The notes under the pieces: model-generated
The model's input: only the letters and a program-made list of their open reading frames with translations
Told to the model about the DNA's origin: nothing
The model's database searches: none
Part shown: positions 44,278-52,603 of the stretch, one piece after another
Layout: each line of letters starts with the position of its first letter
Position numbering within the stretch: the stretch's first letter is position 1
Position numbers and translations under genes: made by a program
Assembly: GCA_963824085.1 (NCBI GenBank)
Contig: CAWGNT010000015.1
Coordinates: 1 to 64,000, forward strand
From: JARRNE01 sp963824085
Lineage (GTDB): Bacteria > Pseudomonadota > Gammaproteobacteria > Chromatiales > Chromatiaceae
Direction of reading: 5' to 3'
DNA: 64,000 nt

Positions 44278-44323
44278 CTTCTAGGCTCGAATCACTGCAC
44301 CGAACGAGGACGCTTCGAATCGG

Positions 44324-44344
44324 TCCATCCTGGATTTCTCAGCG
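44324..44344. repeat. Copy of the GCTGAGAAATCCAGGA hairpin repeat (inverted)
   Basis: ATCCTGGATTTCTCAGCG is the inverse of the element seen at 59875 and 60569. Here it lies between hoxW and the TAXI gene. Confidence 0.55.
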
Positions 44345-44389
44345 AATACCACACGCTCAATTGTTCTTTCCCCTCCGACCTCGTCGGGT

Positions 44390-44893
44390 TCATTCGCCGT
44401 CGGAGCGACGCACCCAGGGAGGCTCTGCAGCGGATCGTTCGAGCGCCGCAACGAGGTAGTCGGTCGCCTTGCCCAGGTTTTCATTCGCCTTCTCACCAAC
44501 TGGTGCCCCCAACGCAAACGCATAGCCGCGAATCGCCATCAGCCAGGTGGGAGGAGGCGTTGCGCGGTTCAGCTGCTCAAATACCCGGAGCACCGCCGCG
44601 CCACTCATCGCATGGGTCGTGTAGCTTGCATCGCGCTCGGGTGTGACCGGTTCAAAGGAGAAGGGTTCCGGTGCTGAAAGACTGGCGTCGACAAAAACGA
44701 CCCGCTCCCTGTCGACAAGGTCGAGGGCGTGCTCGACCTGAAGCTGAAAATCGGTGAGAAGATCGACGTCCCCGAGTCCGCCGGCTGCTTGGCGGCGGGC
44801 CAACTCCTCCAGCAGCAGAGGCCCTAGCGCATCATCGCCGCGCGATGGATTGCCGTACGCGAACACGAGCATGGAGCGGCGAAAACCTGACAC
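44390..44893 (-). CDS. hoxW: Hydrogenase maturation endopeptidase
   Basis: About 167 aa from GTG 44893 (ATG 44872 also possible). LVFAYGNPSRGDDALGPLLL carries the N-terminal metal-probing Asp; DVDLLTDFQLQVEHALDLVD, REVVFVDAS-like and SYTTHAMSGAAVL supply the other Asp and His ligands. Such proteases cut the C-terminal peptide of the large subunit after nickel insertion. The gene is the last of hoxFUYHW, 51 bp after hoxH, and its assignment to HoxH is by position. The extension after the Ni-binding CxxCxxH motif in HoxH fits a substrate. Confidence 0.85.
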   Translation of the reverse strand: MSGFRRSMLVFAYGNPSRGDDALGPLLLEELARRQAAGGLGDVDLLTDFQLQVEHALDLVDRERVVFVDASLSAPEPFSFEPVTPERDASYTTHAMSGAAVLRVFEQLNRATPPPTWLMAIRGYAFALGAPVGEKANENLGKATDYLVAALERSAAEPPWVRRSDGE

Positions 44894-44943
44894 AACGTCA
44901 GGCGCCGGCAGCTCGTGCGCCTCCCGGCCCCAAGGGCCGGGGC

Positions 44944-46446
44944 TCAGCCGCAGACACAGGCTCCGTGGTCGACCTCTCCGGTCGCCCGCTTCTCGATGCG
45001 GTCCACGATCTCACCCGCGGCGTTCACCAGCTCGATCTCCAGCGGCATCTTGCCGACCGCATGTGTGGCGCAGGACAGGCAGGGGTCGAACGCGCGGATG
45101 GCGACTTCGACCTGATTGAGCAGGGGCTCGGTCAGCTCATGGCCGTCCAGATAGGTGCTGGCCACCTGGCGGATGGACTCATTCATCGCCTGGTTGTTGT
45201 TGGTGGTGGAGACGATCAGGTTGGCCCTGCGGACCAGCCCATCGTCGTCGATCTCGTAGTGATGAAACAGGGTACCGCGCGGCGCCTCCAGCACGCCGAT
45301 CCCCTTGTGCCGCATCTCACCGTGCAGCTGAAGGTCCGAGCCCTGGATATCCGGGTCGTGGAGCAGTCCCTTGATGGTCTCGGCGCAGTGCAGAAGCTCG
45401 ATTAGACGCGCCCAATGAGTCGCGAGGGCCGCCTGCAGGGGCCGTCCCTCCCCCGCCGCCGCAAAGTCCTGGCGCTCCTGTTCCGCGAGCGGGGTGTCGA
45501 AGCGGTCGCAGTTGTTGACCCGCGCGAGCGGCCCGACCCGGTACCAACCGTACTCCGGACCGATGTCCGCGATGAAGGGAAACTTCATGTAGCTCCAGGG
45601 CTTGACCTGCTCCTTGATGTAATGCTCGTAGTCTCGGTAGTCGATGTGATCGAAGATGGGATCACCATCCGGGTTTCGGGCGCGCAGCCCGCCGTGGTAG
45701 ATCTCGAAGGCGCCGTCGGCGCGGATCATGCTCAGGGTATTGGCGTCTACCTTCGCGAAGGCGTAGTGGTAGTCCGCATGCTCCAAGAAGATCCGCTTCA
45801 TGAGCTGGACCGCGCCCTCGGCCCAGCTCAGCATCTGATCGATGTCCGCGAGCAGGTAATCGCGCTCCGCATCGCTCACGGCCTTGTTGACCCCGCCAGG
45901 TATGGCACCGGTACCGTGAATGCGCTTGCCGGCCGTGACCCGGATGACCTCTTGGCCGTACTTCCGCATCAGCACCCCTTGTTTGGCGATGTCCGGATAA
46001 TCCTGGATCACCCCAACGATGTTGCGGTGGCGGACCTCATCGTCGAAGCCGAACAGAAGGTCCGGCGAAGAGAGGTGGAAAAAGTGGAGCGCATGGGACT
46101 GCAAGGTCTGTCCGTAGTGCATGAGCCGACGCACCTTCTCCGCGGTCGGAGTCAGCATGTCGACCCCAACCAGCTGGTCGGTGGCCTTGGCGGCAGCCAG
46201 GTGATGGCTGACGGGACAGATCCCGCACAGACGCTGCACCAGCACCGGCAGCTCCCAATACGGTCGGCCCTGGATAAACTTCTCGAAGCCGCGAAACTCG
46301 ACGATATGCAGACGGGCCTGACGAATATGGTTGTCCTCGTCCTGCAGCAGGGTGACCTTGCCGTGACCCTCTACCCGGGTGACGGGCTCGATGACGACGC
46401 GCTTGAGGTGCTCGGAGTGGGTCGTGGTTTCCAGTGGGCTTGACAT
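44944..46446 (-). CDS. hoxH: NAD-reducing hydrogenase large subunit
   Basis: About 500 aa from ATG 46446 (GAGGACC upstream; a longer in-frame start is less likely). The [NiFe] site is complete: RVEGHGKVTLL and LCGICPVSHHLAAAKA near the N-terminus, DPCLSCATHAVGKM near the C-terminus, with ~30 more residues that maturation should remove. It oxidises H2 at a Ni-Fe(CN)2CO centre in the cytoplasm. HoxY is its small-subunit partner. The group 3d type is inferred from the operon (HoxF and HoxU diaphorase present). Confidence 0.95.
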   Translation of the reverse strand: MSSPLETTTHSEHLKRVVIEPVTRVEGHGKVTLLQDEDNHIRQARLHIVEFRGFEKFIQGRPYWELPVLVQRLCGICPVSHHLAAAKATDQLVGVDMLTPTAEKVRRLMHYGQTLQSHALHFFHLSSPDLLFGFDDEVRHRNIVGVIQDYPDIAKQGVLMRKYGQEVIRVTAGKRIHGTGAIPGGVNKAVSDAERDYLLADIDQMLSWAEGAVQLMKRIFLEHADYHYAFAKVDANTLSMIRADGAFEIYHGGLRARNPDGDPIFDHIDYRDYEHYIKEQVKPWSYMKFPFIADIGPEYGWYRVGPLARVNNCDRFDTPLAEQERQDFAAAGEGRPLQAALATHWARLIELLHCAETIKGLLHDPDIQGSDLQLHGEMRHKGIGVLEAPRGTLFHHYEIDDDGLVRRANLIVSTTNNNQAMNESIRQVASTYLDGHELTEPLLNQVEVAIRAFDPCLSCATHAVGKMPLEIELVNAAGEIVDRIEKRATGEVDHGACVCG

Positions 46447-46538
46447 TGGATGGTCCTCACCAAACGGTGCGATGCGCCATACGAATGGCAATCGGTCCGC
46501 AGTCGGAGGTTCTGCGCGCCGCGCAACTCGTCCCGTTG

Positions 46539-47078
46539 CTAGTCATAGTGGATCTGCGTGTAGGGGAAACTGATCGGCTTGCCCGCAAGAAGCTGCGTGA
46601 GAAAGTTCCAGATGGTGTCGGCAGAGGGCGGGCAGCCCGGGAGGAAATAGTCAATCTTCACCACCTCGTGGATAGGGTGGACCATGTTGAGGAGGAGCGG
46701 AATCTCCGGATCGTTCGGGATCCCCGGGTTGTGCACCCCGACGCCGCTGACGTAGGCTTCCTCCAGGCACTCCTTGAGCTCGAACTGGTTGCGCATGGCG
46801 GGGATGCCGCCATTGACGGCGCAGGCCCCGATTGCCACCAGGATCTTGCAGTTGCGGCGGAACTCCCGCAGTACCTCCACATTCTCCGCGTTGGCGACCC
46901 CGCCCTCGATGATCCCGAGATCGCACGCTCCTACCTGCTTGATGTCCGTCAGAGGCGTGCGGTCAAACTCCACCAGCTCCACGAGATCGAGGATTCGCTC
47001 GTCGATATCGAGGAACGACATGTGACAGCCGAAGCAGCCGGCCAGGGAAGCGGTCGCGACCTTGATCTTCTCGGCCAT
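46539..47078 (-). CDS. hoxY: NAD-reducing hydrogenase small subunit
   Basis: 179 aa. Fe-S cluster cysteines appear in ATASLAGCFGCHMSFLDID, AIGACAVNGGIPAM and FLPGCPPSADTIW. It lacks the extra clusters and Tat signal of membrane hydrogenases, as expected for soluble HoxY, and carries the proximal 4Fe-4S that links HoxH to HoxU/HoxF. It begins 3 bp after hoxU. Confidence 0.94.
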   Translation of the reverse strand: MAEKIKVATASLAGCFGCHMSFLDIDERILDLVELVEFDRTPLTDIKQVGACDLGIIEGGVANAENVEVLREFRRNCKILVAIGACAVNGGIPAMRNQFELKECLEEAYVSGVGVHNPGIPNDPEIPLLLNMVHPIHEVVKIDYFLPGCPPSADTIWNFLTQLLAGKPISFPYTQIHYD

Positions 47079-47081
47079 GTC

Positions 47082-47798
47082 TCAGCCCTCCGCGTCGTGG
47101 GCGGCGACGTCGCCCACCAGGCTGATCGGCTCGCGGTCGTAGAGGCGATCGCCGATCGGCACCTCGTATCCCTTGTGCTTTGGAAGAATAGCGCCCACCG
47201 GGCAGACGTGGGCCGCCTTGTCGGTCCCTGCGAAGCTGCTGTCGCCCAACTGTCCGGTGGGTGAATCGATCACCAGCCGACTCTCGAGGCCGCGCCCGCT
47301 GATTGCGAACACGCGCTTGCCGTCCACGTCGCGGCTGGCACGCACGCAGAGCTCGCACAGGATGCAGCGATTGAAGTCGATAATGAACGCGGGATGCGAC
47401 GCGTCTACCGGACGGCGCGGGAAAAAGTGCGTGAAGTGGGGGGCCAGCATGCCGGTGAAGTAGGCAACGGCCTGCAGCTGACAGGCGCCGCTCTTCTCGC
47501 AGGCGGGACAGATGTGGTTACCCTCGACGAAGAGCATCTGCAGGATCGCCCGCCGGGTTTCCTGAATCTCGTCGGAACTGTTGTAAACCTCCATGCCTTC
47601 CGACGCCGGTGCGGTGCAGGCCGACACTTGCCGCCCGTTGACCTTGACGACACAGACGCGACAGCTCCCGTGGGGCGCAAACTCCGGGTTGTGGCACAGG
47701 TGCGGTATGTACTCGCCCGCCTCCAGCGCAGCGTCCATGATGGTCTGGCCGTGGGTGAAGGGAATCGGCTTGCCGTCGAGCTTGAAGGTCGTGCTCAT
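47082..47798 (-). CDS. hoxU: NAD-reducing hydrogenase diaphorase small subunit
   Basis: 238 aa. A plant-type 2Fe-2S domain (CHNPEFAPHGSCRVCVVKV) is followed by the His-Cys3 region (HICPACEKSGACQLQ) and a 4Fe-4S box (FNRCILCELCVRASRD ... HVCPVGAI). It is homologous to the N-terminal part of NuoG and carries electrons between HoxY and HoxF. The stop of hoxF overlaps its start by 4 bp. Confidence 0.94.
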   Translation of the reverse strand: MSTTFKLDGKPIPFTHGQTIMDAALEAGEYIPHLCHNPEFAPHGSCRVCVVKVNGRQVSACTAPASEGMEVYNSSDEIQETRRAILQMLFVEGNHICPACEKSGACQLQAVAYFTGMLAPHFTHFFPRRPVDASHPAFIIDFNRCILCELCVRASRDVDGKRVFAISGRGLESRLVIDSPTGQLGDSSFAGTDKAAHVCPVGAILPKHKGYEVPIGDRLYDREPISLVGDVAAHDAEG

Positions 47799-49627
47799 GC
47801 CTCTTCCTCCAGGTGCGCGTGCGCGTCGTCCCGGCCGGTGATCGCCCGGGCCTCCGAGAGGGAGGCGTCGAGGTTGAAGGACGGCGTGTAGTCGGCGCTG
47901 CGCAGATGCCGTGTGTAGACATCTGGAAATTTGTCGAGGGTATTAATCACGTGGTTCGGTGCGGTCTGCCCGAGGCCGCAGTAGCTCGCCGCGCGCATCA
48001 CCTTGCCGATGTGCCGCATCTCGTTGAGGTCATAGGCGGATGCATTGCCCGCGGCCACCTTCTCGACCAGATCGCGGAGCAGGCCGCCGCCCACCCGGCA
48101 CGGAGTACAGAAACCGCAGCTCTCGTGGACGAAGAAATGGGCGAAGTTACGCACCATATCCAACATATCGCGGCTGTGGTCGAACACCATGAATGAGCCC
48201 GCGGTGGGCAGGTCTTCGAAGGCGATGACGCGGTCGAGCTCGGACGGGGCCAGGGTGGCGCCTGCCGCCCCCGAGATCTGCACCGCTTGGGTGTGCTCCG
48301 CACCGCAGTCCGAGAGCACCTGATGTACAGGGGTGCCGAAGGGGTACTCGTAGATCCCGGGGTCGCGGACATCGCCGCTCACGCTCAGGATCTTGCTGCC
48401 TGCGGACTTGTCCGTTCCCTCGCCGCGGAACCAGTAGCCGCCCCACTGCACGATGCGGGCTGCGGCAATGAAGGTCTCGACATTGTTTACCACCGTCGGC
48501 CGCCCCTGGTAGCCGCTGGTCACCGGGAAGGGCGGGCGCTTGCGGGTCACCCCCCTCTTGCCCTCCAGCGACTCGATGAGTGCCGACTCCTCGCCGCAGA
48601 TGTAGGCACCCGCCCCGAGGTGGACCTCGATGTCGAAGTCGAAGCCATTCTCGCCGAGGATATTCTTGCCGAGCAATCCCTCGGCGCGGCGGCGGGCCAG
48701 GACGGACTCGATCCGCTCCACCAGATAGCGGTATTCGCCGCGCAGATAAAGGAACCCCTTCTTGGCACCGACGACGCCCGCGCAGATGGTCATCCCTTCG
48801 AACATCAGGTCGGCATACGAGGTCAGCAGCACACGGTCCTTGAAGGTCCCAGGCTCCCCTTCGTCCGCATTGCAGACCACGAAGCGCTCGACTCCCTCGG
48901 CCTCGCGGCAGAACTTCCACTTGAGCGCGGTCGTGAAACCCGCTCCGCCGCGTCCGCGCAGACCGGAGCGCTCGATCTCGGCCAACGCGGCACCCGCGCC
49001 CTTGCCGAGCATCGACCTGAGGCCGGCGCTGTCCGTATTGGGATTGCTGAGCAGCAGCCCCGGGCGGCGAATATGGTCCTCTACGAGGAAGAAGGTCCCC
49101 GGCCAATGGTCCAGCGGTGCGCCCTGCTCCACCAGATCCGCGATGCGGTCGAGCCGCTGGGCATCAAGCTTGGTAACCGCGACCCCGTTCACCAGGATCG
49201 CGGGCGCCTGGTCGCACATCCCGGTGCAGGAGGTCATGTCGACCGTCACGCGGCCGTCAGCGCGCGGGACGCCAGGCTCCACGCCCAGACGCTCGCACAA
49301 CAGGCGCATCAGACGCTGGTTGCCCAACATGCGATCCGTGATGTTGTCGCTGAAGAGGATGTCGAAGTCTCCGCGGGGAGACACATGGAGAAAGGCATAA
49401 AAGGCAATCGCCGCCCGGACTTGGGCACGTCCCACCCCCAGGGCCGTGGACAGGCCGTTAATAACACCTTCGGGTACGTACGAGAACTGATGCTGCGCCG
49501 CGATGAGGTGCTGGAGGAGATGGTTCGGGTCTCGGCCGCGCCGCTGCAGCGAGTCGGCGACGAACCCGGCCACCTGTTCGGAGGGGGGGATGGACATCAG
49601 GACGGCCTTGTGCTGGTGGATTAGCAA
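47795..49627 (-). CDS. hoxF: NAD-reducing hydrogenase diaphorase large subunit (NuoE-NuoF fusion type)
   Basis: 610 aa, like the ~600-aa Ralstonia HoxF. Residues ~15-170 are NuoE-like (VTVDMTSCTGMCDQAPAILV, 2Fe-2S). Residues ~190-600 are NuoF-like: RSGLRGRGGAGFTTALKWKF (NADH/FMN loop), VCNADEGEPGTFKDRVLLT and ESCGFCTPCRVGGG (4Fe-4S). It reduces NAD+ with electrons from H2 in the cytoplasm. First gene of the operon. A start at the internal Met before SIPPSEQ (~49594) is possible. The upstream 376 bp to the divergent heat-shock gene should hold the hox promoter; no site was recognised. Confidence 0.95.
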   Translation of the reverse strand: MLIHQHKAVLMSIPPSEQVAGFVADSLQRRGRDPNHLLQHLIAAQHQFSYVPEGVINGLSTALGVGRAQVRAAIAFYAFLHVSPRGDFDILFSDNITDRMLGNQRLMRLLCERLGVEPGVPRADGRVTVDMTSCTGMCDQAPAILVNGVAVTKLDAQRLDRIADLVEQGAPLDHWPGTFFLVEDHIRRPGLLLSNPNTDSAGLRSMLGKGAGAALAEIERSGLRGRGGAGFTTALKWKFCREAEGVERFVVCNADEGEPGTFKDRVLLTSYADLMFEGMTICAGVVGAKKGFLYLRGEYRYLVERIESVLARRRAEGLLGKNILGENGFDFDIEVHLGAGAYICGEESALIESLEGKRGVTRKRPPFPVTSGYQGRPTVVNNVETFIAAARIVQWGGYWFRGEGTDKSAGSKILSVSGDVRDPGIYEYPFGTPVHQVLSDCGAEHTQAVQISGAAGATLAPSELDRVIAFEDLPTAGSFMVFDHSRDMLDMVRNFAHFFVHESCGFCTPCRVGGGLLRDLVEKVAAGNASAYDLNEMRHIGKVMRAASYCGLGQTAPNHVINTLDKFPDVYTRHLRSADYTPSFNLDASLSEARAITGRDDAHAHLEEEA

Positions 49628-50003
49628 GGAGCGTCAAGAATAACGCCCAATCACCGACGGTTCTAGCTCGGGTCACCCGACATCTCGACAGCAGCAAGCC
49701 ACTTTGCGAAACGCCGAGTGATCGCACCTTTCCGCGCGACGGACTTAGGAAGCACCTTACAAAGCCAGACGATTGGAAGGGTGTCGCAACGCTCAACGTC
49801 CGTGCCTCGGGATCACAAGGTGCCTGCCTTGTGACGGATTCCGCAATCCAGCGGCAGAAAACCGCCGAGGTGTCTCCTGCGACCGAACATTGAACTTTTC
49901 GGCCCTGTCCGCATCTTATGGTGTGCGGACGCTCGTTGGAGGCCCGCACACCGGCGGTTCGCGAAGAACGCCAACCATCATATTGCTCACTAGCTAAGAG
50001 GAT
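49628..50003. promoter_or_regulatory. Divergent intergenic region between hoxF and the small heat-shock gene
   Basis: No gene fits here. It must contain the hox promoter (leftward) and that of the heat-shock gene (rightward). AAGAGG is the latter's ribosome site. No sigma-54 or sigma-32 box could be read with confidence. Confidence 0.4.
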
Positions 50004-50489
50004 ATGCACATGACGACTATCGACTTCACACCTTTGTTCCGCTCCGCGATCGGCTTTGATCGACTCGCCTCTGCGCTGGAATCTGCCTATCGGTCCGAGC
50101 CGGGCGGTTATCCGCCCTACAATGTGGAGGTAACCGGCCAAGACCAGTACCGGATCACCATGGCGGTGGCCGGCTTCGCGCCCGGAGACCTTACCCTGAA
50201 CGTGAAAGAGAGCCTGCTGACGGTATCCGGGTCCCGCACGGAGGACGAATCGGAGAAGCAACGGCGGTTCCTCTATCGCGGCATTGCCACGCGCAGCTTC
50301 GAGCGCCAGTTCCAGCTTGCCGACTATGTGAAGGTGGTCGACGCACGGCTGCAGGACGGACTGCTGCACATCGAGCTGGTTCGGGAGATCCCCGAGGCCA
50401 TGAAGCCGCGCCAGATCGATATCCGCACGGATGGTGGCCGCTACATCGAAACGACCACCGAGGTGAGACAGCCCGAGAAGGCGGCCTAA
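50004..50489 (+). CDS. ibpA: Small heat-shock protein (IbpA-like, Hsp20)
   Basis: 161 aa. FTPLFRSAIGFDRLASALES is the IbpA N-terminus. The alpha-crystallin domain spans ~40-125 (YNVEVTGQDQYRITMAVAGF, SLLTVSGSRTEDES, FERQFQLADYVKVVDARLQD), ending in a variable tail. It binds unfolding proteins in the cytoplasm for DnaK/ClpB. AAGAGG precedes ATG 50004; a second Met two codons in is also usable. A rho-independent terminator follows at 50512. Confidence 0.9.
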   Translation: MHMTTIDFTPLFRSAIGFDRLASALESAYRSEPGGYPPYNVEVTGQDQYRITMAVAGFAPGDLTLNVKESLLTVSGSRTEDESEKQRRFLYRGIATRSFERQFQLADYVKVVDARLQDGLLHIELVREIPEAMKPRQIDIRTDGGRYIETTTEVRQPEKAA

Positions 50490-50511
50490 CGGCGTGATCT
50501 AAAGCGGAACG

Positions 50512-50541
50512 AAAGGCCGGGCATCAACCCGGCCTTTTCGC
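50512..50541 (+). terminator. Rho-independent terminator after the heat-shock gene
   Basis: AAAGGCCGGG (50512-50521), loop, CCCGGCCTTT (50528-50537), then TTCG. A perfect 10-bp stem with the T-run partly inside the arm. Confidence 0.85.
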
Positions 50542-50664
50542 GTGTGCGGCGGAACACTTTCACCGATGGGGTCACAACCCGCCAGCCACGATACTGCCAG
50601 CTAACGCTCATTGCACGAGCGGCTCTCCACGCTACCATCTTTTAACGGCGCTCGGTGTCATGCC

Positions 50665-52041
50665 ATGAAGCGAATCTCCAGTGTTTCAGCCGTAACCACC
50701 CTCCTGTTGGTCCTGGCTGTCGGCTCCGCCCAGTCAGTGAACGCGGCGCTGCCGACAGCCGTGAATGGCCAACCCATCCCGACCCTGGCGCCCATGCTGG
50801 AGCGCGTAATCCCGGCGGTCGTGAACATCTCGAGCGTCACTCGCATAGAGATTCAGGACCACCCTCTGCTCAGCGACCCGTTCTTTCGATGGTTCTTCGA
50901 CAGCCCGCGTCGCAACCGGGAGCGCGACAGCCAAAGCCTCGGCTCCGGCGTCATTGTCGACGCGGCAAGAGGGCTCGTGCTGACCAATCACCATGTGGTG
51001 GACAAGGCGACCGAAATCACCGTAAAGCTCCATGACGGGCGTGAGCTCAAGGCCGAGGTGGTGGGATCAGACCCAGAAACGGATATCGCCGTGCTCCGTA
51101 TCCCAGCCAAGGGGCTGACAGCGCTCAAGCTCACGGATTCCGACAATCTGCGCGTCGGCGACTTCGTTCTGGCGATCGGCAGCCCGTTCGGTCTGAGCCA
51201 GACCGTGACCTCAGGCATCATCAGCGCCTTGCGGCGGACAGGCCTCGGTATCGAGGGATACGAGAACTTTATCCAAACGGACGCCTCTATCAATCCCGGC
51301 AACTCGGGCGGGCCATTGGTGAACCTGCGCGGCGAGATGGTGGGGATAAACACGGCGATTCTGGCGCCTGGCGGCGGAAACATCGGCATCGGTTTCGCCA
51401 TCCCTGCCAACATGGTCCGGACCGTCATGGACCAGATCGTCGAGCACGGAGGGGTACGGCGAGGCCTGTTCGGAGTGGGCGTCCAAGACCTGACGCCAGA
51501 CCTCGCGGTCGCCCTCGGAGCTCAAGGCAAACAGGGAGCGGTGGTCTCCAACATCGAGCCCGACTCAGCGGCGGCAGACGCCGGATTACGACCGGGGGAC
51601 GTGGTCACCACGATCAACGGTAATCCCGTCAAAGGGGCGGCAGACCTGCGCAATCGCATGGGACTGATGAGCATCGGCACACCGGTGGACATGGACGTGA
51701 TTCGCTCGGGCCGCTCTTTGTCACTGCACGGCGAGATCGCCAATCCTTACAAGAACTATATCCCCGGGGCACAGGTTGATCGGAGCTTCCGCGGAGCCAT
51801 GCTCGGAAATCTGATCAAGCAGTCCGCTCGGGGGCGTCTCATGGCGGTCGCCGTGGGCCCAGTGAAAGAGGATAGCGCGGCATGGGCATCTGGTCTGCGC
51901 GAGGGTGACCTGCTCCTGGAGGCCAACGGCAACCGCGTGCGCGATCTGCGCGAGCTGGAGCTGGTCCTGCGTGAGTCCGGCGGCCTCTCCAGCGTGCAGA
52001 TCCAGCGTGGAAACCGTCGCATCTTGTTATCCCGCCGCTGA
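50665..52041 (+). CDS. degQ: Do-like periplasmic serine protease (DegQ/MucD type)
   Basis: 458 aa from ATG 50665. The signal peptide ends near QSVNA. Catalytic triad: His in LTNHHVVDK, Asp in DPETDIAVLRI, Ser in NPGNSGGPLVN. Two PDZ domains follow (~265-355 and ~375-455). It degrades or chaperones misfolded envelope proteins. The first-loop region is short, closer to DegQ than DegP. It lies downstream of a heat-shock gene but behind a terminator, so it has its own promoter. Confidence 0.92.
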   Translation: MKRISSVSAVTTLLLVLAVGSAQSVNAALPTAVNGQPIPTLAPMLERVIPAVVNISSVTRIEIQDHPLLSDPFFRWFFDSPRRNRERDSQSLGSGVIVDAARGLVLTNHHVVDKATEITVKLHDGRELKAEVVGSDPETDIAVLRIPAKGLTALKLTDSDNLRVGDFVLAIGSPFGLSQTVTSGIISALRRTGLGIEGYENFIQTDASINPGNSGGPLVNLRGEMVGINTAILAPGGGNIGIGFAIPANMVRTVMDQIVEHGGVRRGLFGVGVQDLTPDLAVALGAQGKQGAVVSNIEPDSAAADAGLRPGDVVTTINGNPVKGAADLRNRMGLMSIGTPVDMDVIRSGRSLSLHGEIANPYKNYIPGAQVDRSFRGAMLGNLIKQSARGRLMAVAVGPVKEDSAAWASGLREGDLLLEANGNRVRDLRELELVLRESGGLSSVQIQRGNRRILLSRR

Positions 52042-52083
52042 CGCATTGATGCATCATGCGGCGAGGCGCCGCCGCGGCGCGAT

Positions 52084-52335
52084 TCAGTCCGGCCCGCCCG
52101 CGGTTGAGCCTCCTGCCGTCGCGCTCCAAGCGCAGGCCGGCCGAGCGGCAAGACTCGCGTCGATGAACCGCAGATCCGGCTGCATACAACCGAAGGCGAC
52201 CGCGGGCGCGCTCCCGCCATCGATCCGGAGCCGCGAATGAAGCTGATCCTGCGCGGGCCCGTCGGCTGTCGCCGACCAAGCGAGCAGGCTGAACACTAGC
52301 GGCAAGAATGCGGTCACCAGCATGACAATCACCAT
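52084..52335 (-). CDS. Short exported protein, doubtful
   Basis: From ATG 52335 the frame gives a signal-like start (MVIVMLVTAFLPLVFSLLAW) and ~60 polar residues with two Cys (FGCMQPDLRF, RPACAWSA). The ribosome site is weak and no homology is recognised. It is convergent with degQ. It could equally be spacer. Confidence 0.35.
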   Translation of the reverse strand: MVIVMLVTAFLPLVFSLLAWSATADGPAQDQLHSRLRIDGGSAPAVAFGCMQPDLRFIDASLAARPACAWSATAGGSTAGGPD

Positions 52336-52526
52336 ATCCGTATACGCTGATTGTCTTATATTATCACTACCGGCCCGAAGTCGCTCCCTTGACAATTGTC
52401 GCTGTTTCAGAGTGTTCTACCAGATTTTTTAACAGGCGCATCAAGTCGGTGCAGGGGCTGCGGCGTCTTCATGGAAAGGATGCATCGAGCGGGAGCGCTA
52501 CCCCAGGGCAGCCGCTGAAACAACAG

Positions 52527-52551
52527 GGACGCGCACCACAAGGGTGCGTCC
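52527..52551 (-). terminator. Hairpin downstream of the citrate lyase genes
   Basis: GGACGCGCACC (52527-52537) and GGGTGCGTCC (52542-52551) form a 10-bp stem with an ACAA loop ~55 bp past the aclA stop. No T-run follows on the minus strand, so termination is only suggested. Confidence 0.45.
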
Positions 52552-52603
52552 AGGACCAAGAACGTCCCGCGTACGCCCCAGCGATGACCCCTATGGCGAT
52601 GGA

